Shown here: positions 58,771 to 64,000 of the stretch, one piece after another
How the letters are laid out: each line of letters begins with the position of its first letter
How positions within the stretch are numbered: the first letter of the stretch is position 1
DNA from: Burkholderiales bacterium
GTDB taxonomy: Bacteria; Pseudomonadota; Gammaproteobacteria; Burkholderiales; SG8-41
Length of the DNA stretch: 64,000 bases
Assembly (NCBI GenBank): GCA_019749945.1
Contig: JAIEPF010000001.1
Coordinates: 1-64,000 of the forward strand
Direction: 5' to 3'
The notes under the pieces: model-generated
Told to the model about the DNA's origin: nothing
Databases searched by the model: none
Seen by the model: the letters and a program-made list of their open reading frames with translations, nothing else
Program-made: the position numbers and the translations under genes

Positions 58771-60729
58771 TCAGGCCATCCAGCAGCTGCAGCCCAGCGC
58801 GCCCCAGAATGCACCCTGCTCGGCCGCCGGAATGTCGGCAAACCAGGCGCGCTGCAACTCACGGCCGTGCACATCACAGCCGTGGCCCGTCACGGCAGCG
58901 GCGACCTTCTGCGCCGGCGCAGATTTACGCTCGCGCCGGTAATACCCGCCGTAAACATTGACCGGCGACCACGACGGACTCACCGGCGGCAGCGGCGGCG
59001 CAAGCCTGCTGTACGGGCCATCACCATGGACGACCTTGCCGCCGAGGATGGTCAACACCGAGGTGAGATCCCGGATCTGCTGCTCGGGAACGGTCATATA
59101 GTCGGCGGACAGCACCGCAAGATCGGCCAGCTGGCCGGCCTTGATCGCGCCCTTTTTTCCCTCCTCGTTCGAAAACCAGGTGTTGGCCTCCGTCCACAGC
59201 CGCAGTGCCGTGAGCCGATCCAGCCGGTTTTGCTTCGGATAGATCGACGTGCCGCCCAGCGTGCTGCCGGTGACCAGCCAGTACAGCGACACCCAGGGGT
59301 TGTAGCTTGCGACGCGCGTCGCGTCGGTGCCCGCGCCCAGCGGCACCCCCGCCGCCAGAATGCGCTTGATCGGCGGCGCCTCCGCGGTCATGGCCTTGCC
59401 GTAACGCTTGAGGAAATCCTCGCCCTGGTAAACCATGCGGTGCTGCACCGCGATGCCGCCGCCCAGCGCTTTCACGCGATCGATATTTTTCGGTGAAATC
59501 GTCTCCGCATGATCGATAAACCAGTGCATGCCCTCGAGCGGCACCTCTTTATTCACCTTCTCGAACACATCCAGGGCCTTGCTGATGGTTTCGTCATAGG
59601 TCGCATGCATGCGAAACGGCCATTTCACCTGCGCCAGCTGCCGTACCACGCGCTCCAGATCCTCCCCCATGTTCGCCGCCAGATCGGGGCGCGGCTCACG
59701 GAAATCCTCGAAGTCCGCCGCCGAATACACCAGCATCTCGCCGGCCCCGTTGTGACGGTACATGTCGTTGCCCTGTCCCGGCTTGATGATTTTCGCCCAG
59801 CTCTGGAAATCGGCCAGCTCTTCTTTGGGTTTCTGCGGAAACAGGTTGTAGGCGACGCGCATGGTCAGCTGATCGGCGCGCGCCAGCCGCTCGATGACTT
59901 CGTAATCCTGCGGATAGTTCTGGAATCCCCCGCCGGCGTCGGTCACCGAGGTGATGCCGATGCGATTCAGCTCGCGCATGAAATGGCGCGACGAATTCAT
60001 CTGGTCATCCAGCGAGAGTCTGGGGCCCTTGGCCAGCGTCGAATACAGGATCAGCGCATTGGGCTTGGCGATCAGCATCCCCGTGGGCTCGCCGTCCTTG
60101 TCGCGTTCGATGACGCTGCCCGGCGGCTCCTTGCTGTCTTTGGTCATGCCTACCGCGCGCAGCGCCGCGCGGTTGAGCATGGCGCGGTCATAGAGCCGCA
60201 GGATGAATACCGGCGTGTCCGGTGCCGCTTCATTGATCTCTTTCAGCGTCGGCATCCGCTTTTCGGCGAACTGGTACTCGGTAAATCCGCCGACCACCCG
60301 CACCCACTGCGGCGGCGGCGTCCGCCTAGCCTGCGCCTTGAGCATTTTCATGGCATCGGCCAGGGAGGGCACGCCGTCCCAGCGCAGTTCCATGTTGAAA
60401 TTGAGTCCGCCGCGTATCGGATGGGTGTGGCTGTCCATCAACCCCGGGATCACGCGCCGGCCGCCGAGATCGATCACCTCGGTCTTGGGCCCGGCGAGTT
60501 TCATGATGTCCTGCACGCTGCCGACCGCGGTGAAGCGGCCGTTGGCGATGGCTATGGCACCTGCTTCGGGCCTGGCCTTGTCCAGCGTCGTGAATTTACC
60601 GTTTTTGAGTATCAGCATCGGCGCCTCCGCGGCCTGCGCCCGCGCGGCAAAACTGCCGCCGAGCAATGAAAATGCCGCTCCCGTCGCCCCCGCCTTCAGA
60701 ACCGCCCTGCGTTTCCATTTCGTTGCCAT
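58771..60729 (-). CDS. Metal-dependent amidohydrolase (YtcJ/NfdA-like) with Tat signal
   Basis: The 652-residue precursor begins K-W-K-R-R-A-V-L-K-A-G-A-T-G-A-A-F-S-L-L-G-G, a twin-arginine signal. The metal site H-T-H-P-I-R-G-G, the central M-H-A-T-Y-D-E-T, F-I-D-H-A-E and late G-A-G-T-D-A-T-R-V-A-S-Y-N-P-W belong to the amidohydrolase-3 group that includes N-substituted formamide deformylase. AAAGGA precedes the ATG at 60729; the frame starts six codons earlier. The substrate is unknown. Confidence 0.88.
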   Translation of the reverse strand: MATKWKRRAVLKAGATGAAFSLLGGSFAARAQAAEAPMLILKNGKFTTLDKARPEAGAIAIANGRFTAVGSVQDIMKLAGPKTEVIDLGGRRVIPGLMDSHTHPIRGGLNFNMELRWDGVPSLADAMKMLKAQARRTPPPQWVRVVGGFTEYQFAEKRMPTLKEINEAAPDTPVFILRLYDRAMLNRAALRAVGMTKDSKEPPGSVIERDKDGEPTGMLIAKPNALILYSTLAKGPRLSLDDQMNSSRHFMRELNRIGITSVTDAGGGFQNYPQDYEVIERLARADQLTMRVAYNLFPQKPKEELADFQSWAKIIKPGQGNDMYRHNGAGEMLVYSAADFEDFREPRPDLAANMGEDLERVVRQLAQVKWPFRMHATYDETISKALDVFEKVNKEVPLEGMHWFIDHAETISPKNIDRVKALGGGIAVQHRMVYQGEDFLKRYGKAMTAEAPPIKRILAAGVPLGAGTDATRVASYNPWVSLYWLVTGSTLGGTSIYPKQNRLDRLTALRLWTEANTWFSNEEGKKGAIKAGQLADLAVLSADYMTVPEQQIRDLTSVLTILGGKVVHGDGPYSRLAPPLPPVSPSWSPVNVYGGYYRRERKSAPAQKVAAAVTGHGCDVHGRELQRAWFADIPAAEQGAFWGALGCSCWMA

Positions 60730-60760
60730 GTCAAATCCTTTCCGCAATCCGGGGAAATCA

Positions 60761-61324
60761 TCAATCCTTGATGGCCTCGACCTGGATCGTCAGCCTGATG
60801 TCGTCGCTGATGCCGGGCAATCCGTATTTCATGCCGAACGCCGAGCGTTGCACCGTAGCGCTGACCTCCGCCCCGCACACCTCTTTTTTCACTATCGGAT
60901 GCATGCCGCACTTCACTTTGCTGATGTGCAGCGTCAGCGGACGGGTCACACCCAGCATGGTGAAATCGCCGGTCGTGGCAACCGGCTCCCCCGCTTCGAA
61001 TTTCATGGACTCGGACTTGAATGTAACCAGCGGAAACTTCTCGACATTGAAAAAATCCGCAGAACGCAGATGGGCCTCGAACTTGGGATCGCCCGTCGCA
61101 ACCGATGCCGCCTCAACCGTCAACTCCACGCTGCCCCTGCCGGCTTTCGGATCGAGCACCAGCTTTCCGCTGGTCTTGTTGAACTGGCCGTGATGCGTTG
61201 AAAATCCGAAATGACTGGCCTGCCAGCGGGGAAAGGTATGCGCCGGGTCAAAGGTATAGGTGCCTGCGGCGGATGCCGGCAGTGCAATGCAGAACAGCAT
61301 TAAGCAGTGGATTGAAAATTTCAT
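60761..61324 (-). CDS. YceI-family periplasmic protein
   Basis: The 187-residue precursor has a signal peptide (L-M-L-F-C-I-A-L-P-A-S-A-A) and then G-T-Y-T-F-D-P-A-H-T-F-P-R-W-Q-A-S-H-F-G-F-S. F-P-L-V-T-F-K-S and the C-terminal R-S-A-F-G-M-K-Y-G-L-P-G-I-S-D are typical of the isoprenoid-binding lipocalin-like YceI fold. It may bind polyisoprenoids in the periplasm. Divergent HxlR gene upstream. Confidence 0.93.
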   Translation of the reverse strand: MKFSIHCLMLFCIALPASAAGTYTFDPAHTFPRWQASHFGFSTHHGQFNKTSGKLVLDPKAGRGSVELTVEAASVATGDPKFEAHLRSADFFNVEKFPLVTFKSESMKFEAGEPVATTGDFTMLGVTRPLTLHISKVKCGMHPIVKKEVCGAEVSATVQRSAFGMKYGLPGISDDIRLTIQVEAIKD

Positions 61325-61527
61325 GAGCCTCCCGTTTCAGTTGACGGCAACCGGGCCGCAGCCCGACCACCGGTTTGCGCACTATAGAAGTGAACCGGGG
61401 CGGATGAAAAGTAGTTACCGTGCTGTAACCACCAGACCGATTATCATTGTTCGGCCCCGCGACTGCTCATTGCACCCAGCTTGAACCTGCCCCCATCACC
61501 AGTCAATTGCCCGGAAGTGAAACACTC

Positions 61528-61878
61528 ATGACACCCCGCCCGCCAAGCCGCACCCCACCGCCTGAAGACTGCCCGCTGGATGCCTGCCTGAAATTCCTGT
61601 CGAGTGCATGGACCACCCGGATTCTCTGGTTCCTCAGTTGCGGGCCGCGCCGCTTCGGCGATCTGCGACGCGATTTGCGCGGCATTTCGGCGAATGTCCT
61701 GACCCGGCGGCTGCGCGTCATGGAAACACAGGGCCTGGTCGGCCGCAGGACGCTGCCCACTTCACCCCGCCAGGTCGAATACCGGCTCACTGCGCTGGGA
61801 CGCGAATTCGAACCGGTGCTGCAGGCCATGACCGGGGTTGCCGCAAAAATCCGCCGCATTACCGACCAGGACCAGTGA
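61528..61878 (+). CDS. HxlR-family transcriptional regulator
   Basis: The 116-residue protein has the HxlR winged helix: C-P-L-D-A-C-L-K-F-L-S-S-A-W-T-T-R-I-L-W-F-L, then P-R-R-F-G-D-L-R-R-D-L-R-G-I-S-A-N-V-L-T-R-R-L-R. GGAAGTGAAACACTC precedes the ATG at 61528. HxlR proteins often respond to redox or electrophile signals; the cysteine pair in its N-terminus is notable. It is divergent from the yceI-like gene. Confidence 0.9.
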   Translation: MTPRPPSRTPPPEDCPLDACLKFLSSAWTTRILWFLSCGPRRFGDLRRDLRGISANVLTRRLRVMETQGLVGRRTLPTSPRQVEYRLTALGREFEPVLQAMTGVAAKIRRITDQDQ

Positions 61879-61902
61879 ATTGCGACCGCCTTGTGCGATC
61901 GA

Positions 61903-62862
61903 TCAGGGCAAGCTGTTCCCGGTGTCAAGAATAAAAAAATCCACGGTGCCGCCATCGGCGATCCATGCTTCCAGACCGCCCTCCAGCGGACGCACCCGGC
62001 GGAAGCCCCGGTCCATCAACAGGCGGGCGACACGCGCCGCGCTGGCTTCGTTGGGTCAACTGCAATAAACCACCACATCGCGGTCGGGAAGAATGTCGGG
62101 CAGCGCAGCGGCAACATCGGCCATGTCCACGGCAACCGCACCCGGTATGCGCCGGGGATCCAGCCTGCGCATGGCATCCGAGCGCACATCGACCACCACC
62201 GGCGGTATTTCCCCGCGCAGCAATTCCCGCAACTCCTGGACCGTGATCCGCGCCGCCCGCAGCATGCGCAGAAAGGTATAACGCTGCACCGCCTTGATGC
62301 CCGCATAAAGCACAAGCAGCGCACCCAGCGTCAGCAGCGCGCCGGAACCGAGTTCGGTCAAGCGCTCCAGCGCCCATTCGACCTCGGTATGAAATGCAGC
62401 GCCGAGCGCCACAGGCAGCGCAATCCACAGCACGGCGCCGAGGGTGCTGAACAGCAGGAAGGACGGCAGCCCGAGCCGCATCGCGCCGGCCAATGGCGGC
62501 GCAACGGTCGCGAATCCCGGAATGTATTTGGCGACAATCAGCGACGGCGCACCCCAGCGCTCGAAGATGGATTCGGTCTGCTTGACGCAGGAATCCGGCT
62601 CGATCGAAATCCGGCACAGCGTGCGCAGTACACGATGGCCGTACCGCTTGCCGGCGAAATACCAGGGGATATCGCCGGCCAGCGTCGCCACCAGCGCGGT
62701 CAGCAGCACTGCGGTGTAGGCAAACTCCCCCTGCGCCGCCAGTGCGCCCGCGACCACCAGCATCGGCACCGCCGGCACGGGAATGCCCGCCTGTGTCAAC
62801 AGGACGTTGGCAAAAACAATCAAGAGACCGTGCTGTGCCAGCAGGCCGGTGATTTCTTCCAT
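61903..62862 (-). CDS. DedA membrane protein fused to a rhodanese domain, selenocysteine at UGA
   Basis: From the ATG at 62862 the protein runs 268 codons to TGA at 62056-62058, then continues in the same frame for 51 codons to TGA at 61903. The junction reads V-V-V-Y-C267-S-U269-P-N-E-A-S-A-A-R-V-A-R-L-L, then V-R-P-L-E-G-G-L-E-A-W. Homologous DedA-rhodanese proteins have Y-C-x-C-P-N-E-A-S-A, so the UGA replaces the second cysteine. Residues about 1-190 form the DedA membrane domain, and 205-319 a rhodanese with active Cys267. A hairpin at 62026-62038 follows the UGA at SECIS distance. A nonsense mutation is unlikely because the downstream residues stay family-like. Confidence 0.87.
62026..62038 (-). 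promoter_or_regulatory. Candidate bacterial SECIS hairpin in the DedA-rhodanese gene
   Basis: On the mRNA strand GGCG-CGUGU-CGCC begins 18 nucleotides after the UGA, and the apical G-U falls at +23/+24. The stem can be lengthened by two pairs with a C bulge. The loop shares C-G-U-G with the hairpin in the UGSC gene. The stem is short, so it is supporting evidence only. Confidence 0.5.
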
Positions 62863-62984
62863 GATGGGCTGATCGCCTTTGTGTCGATACGGAACTGCGC
62901 GGATCAAAGTGTAGCCGGAATGCGCCGGTTGCGGACCTGAATCACGACATCATCGCCTCCGCAACGGCAATTCCGGCGCCGCAT

Positions 62985-63767
62985 TCAATCAAAACGCCAG
63001 GCATCCATGCCGATCACGCCATAGGTGTAGCCGCGGTGGATGTGCTGCGGCGGCACGCCGGGCGTGCCTGCACCATAAGCCGCGAACAGCGGCAGCAGAT
63101 GTTCTTCCGTCGGATGGTTGCGCGCCGCCTGCGGCGCCAGCCGGCGATAGTCGAGCAGATCCGCGGTGCGTCCCGCCGCGATCGTTTCCGCCAGCCAGTC
63201 ATCAAAGGTACTGACCCAGTCCGGCGGCGGCGAGTCGTAGCGATGTTTGCCGAATTCACGAAGATTGTGGGTTGCACTGCCGGAGCCGATGATCAGCACA
63301 CCCTCGTCGCGCAAGGGCCGCAGGGCCCCGCCCAGTTTGAAGTGATGCGCAGGACCGAGCCGGGTCTGCACGGCGACCTGCGCCACCGGGATATCGGCAG
63401 CGGGATACATCAGCATCAGCGGCACCCAGGCACCGTGGTCAAGGCCGCGATCCGGCGCCGCGTCTGCGGCCAGACCGGCGACAGCGAGCAATTGCACCGC
63501 CTGTTGCGCGAGCTGAGGCGCGCCCGGCGCCGGATAACGCATCCGGTACAGCGCCTCCGGGAAGCCGTAAAAATCATGAACGGTTTCCGGCTGCGGCGCG
63601 GTGCTGACCGCAGGCGCTGCGGTTTCCCAGTGCGCCGACACCACGAGTATCGCCCTGGGCCGATCGAGCCCGGCGCCGAGCCGCGCGAGAAAATCGCGCG
63701 TCGGCCCCGGCTCCAGCGCCAGCGTCGGCGCGCCATGCGAAATAAATAATGCCGGCTGGCGTGTCAT
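62985..63767 (-). CDS. DODA-type extradiol dioxygenase (LigB/YgiD family)
   Basis: The 260-residue protein has F-I-S-H-G-A-P-T-L-A-L-E-P-G, V-V-S-A-H-W-E-T, G-L-D-H-G-A-W-V-P-L and G-S-A-T-H-N-L-R, the metal and active-site histidines of the 4,5-DOPA dioxygenase group. It probably cleaves a catechol-like ring outside the two hydroxyls. The ATG at 63767 follows AAAGGGA; an earlier in-frame start at 63791 is possible. Downstream of the partial DoxX gene in a likely operon. Confidence 0.9.
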   Translation of the reverse strand: MTRQPALFISHGAPTLALEPGPTRDFLARLGAGLDRPRAILVVSAHWETAAPAVSTAPQPETVHDFYGFPEALYRMRYPAPGAPQLAQQAVQLLAVAGLAADAAPDRGLDHGAWVPLMLMYPAADIPVAQVAVQTRLGPAHHFKLGGALRPLRDEGVLIIGSGSATHNLREFGKHRYDSPPPDWVSTFDDWLAETIAAGRTADLLDYRRLAPQAARNHPTEEHLLPLFAAYGAGTPGVPPQHIHRGYTYGVIGMDAWRFD

Positions 63768-63797
63768 GACATCAATCCCTTTGCGTCTCATCGTTTG

Positions 63798-64000
63798 TCA
63801 GACCGCGCGCGCCACGGACGGCAGGGCACGGCGGGCGGACAGCGCATACGCGCCATCACCCAGCAGAAATTGCACCAGCGCCGCCGCGGCAAGGAACACC
63901 GGGTATTCCCAGCCGCCGCCCTGGGCGCTGAACACCCAGCCGTTGGGCAGATGCACCCAGGCGGCGCCGAGCAGCAGCGGCAGCGTGGCGAGCGCCACCC
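63798..64000 (-). CDS. DoxX-family membrane protein, 5' end beyond window
   Basis: Only the C-terminal part of about 67 codons is visible. The sequence L-L-L-G-A-A-W-V-H-L-P-N-G-W-V-F-S-A-Q-G-G-G-W-E-Y-P-V-F-L matches the typical end of DoxX-family proteins, followed by a hydrophobic helix and L-G-D-G-A-Y-A-L. A GTG at 63998 is probably internal. It lies upstream of the dioxygenase gene with 30 bases between. Confidence 0.83.
   Translation of the reverse strand, partial: VALATLPLLLGAAWVHLPNGWVFSAQGGGWEYPVFLAAAALVQFLLGDGAYALSARRALPSVARAV

Noticed and set aside
62056..62058. Natural C-terminus of DedA at this TGA
   Set aside because: The next 51 codons encode the missing half of the rhodanese domain, with P-N-E-A-S-A-A directly after the UGA.
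1..64000. CRISPR arrays, tRNA or rRNA genes
   Set aside because: No regularly spaced direct repeats and no tRNA-like or rRNA-like conserved segments were recognised by eye.

Overview
The window is high-GC, densely coded bacterial DNA. It is most likely from a betaproteobacterium of the Burkholderiales type, probably environmental or metagenome-derived. The main clues are eight separate Bug (TctC-type) solute receptors, a C-terminally extended second-type IF-1 beside a cold-shock gene, an Lrp-type regulator divergent from a lone aceE-type E1, and many small catabolic units with their own regulators. No rRNA, tRNA, CRISPR array, integrase or transposase was seen.

Two genes read through an in-frame UGA at a position where relatives carry selenocysteine or cysteine. 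The first (7787-9517, minus) is a UGSC-family protein with Sec98 in a U-G-S-C motif. The second (61903-62862, minus) is a DedA membrane protein fused to a rhodanese domain, with Sec269 in C-S-U-P-N-E-A-S-A. Both UGAs are followed at SECIS distance by a small hairpin whose loop begins C-G-U-G. The organism therefore probably decodes UGA as selenocysteine. A naive gene caller would split or truncate both genes.

Layout. 1-10.7 kb: five toxin-antitoxin or toxin-like loci (AbiEii fragment, RHH/ParE, HigB/HigA-like, HTH-MNT/HepT, Phd/zeta-like) interleaved with two Bug receptors, a TetR-controlled membrane hydroxylase, a cupin and the UGSC selenoprotein. 10.8-16.9 kb (minus): catabolic genes (LigI-like amidohydrolase, 3-hydroxyisobutyrate-dehydrogenase-like protein, gamma-glutamyltransferase-like Ntn hydrolase, 4-OT tautomerase) with two Bug receptors. 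17.1-25.0 kb (minus): one operon of a peptide-type ABC importer, an allophanate hydrolase and a GntR regulator. 25.2-29.7 kb: two divergent Bug receptors, an alpha/beta hydrolase and an old-yellow-enzyme homolog. 29.9-38.8 kb: hrpA, a PEBP-like protein, a lipoprotein aminopeptidase with a lipase-like hydrolase, a histidine phosphatase, a TauE exporter and a dienelactone hydrolase. 38.9-43.6 kb: sulfatase, TrmB regulator, Bug receptor and a hydrolase lipoprotein. 43.9-47.8 kb: cold-shock protein, IF-1, Lrp regulator and aceE-type E1. 47.8-54.7 kb: a complete RND efflux system (TetR, adaptor, pump, outer-membrane channel) with an AcrR-like operator. 54.7-64 kb: Bug receptor, VOC protein, nitroreductase, MFS exporter, amidohydrolase, YceI, HxlR, the DedA-rhodanese selenoprotein, a DODA-type dioxygenase and a partial DoxX.

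Dispersed intergenic repeats are common: paired-REP elements of about 112 bp, GTTCGGGCTGAGC repeats, CTCTGTG repeats, TGATGA/TCATCA inverted repeats and GTGATTRG low-complexity tracts. One repeat-like insertion lies in frame inside hrpA. After start correction no gene-free stretch exceeds 300 bases.
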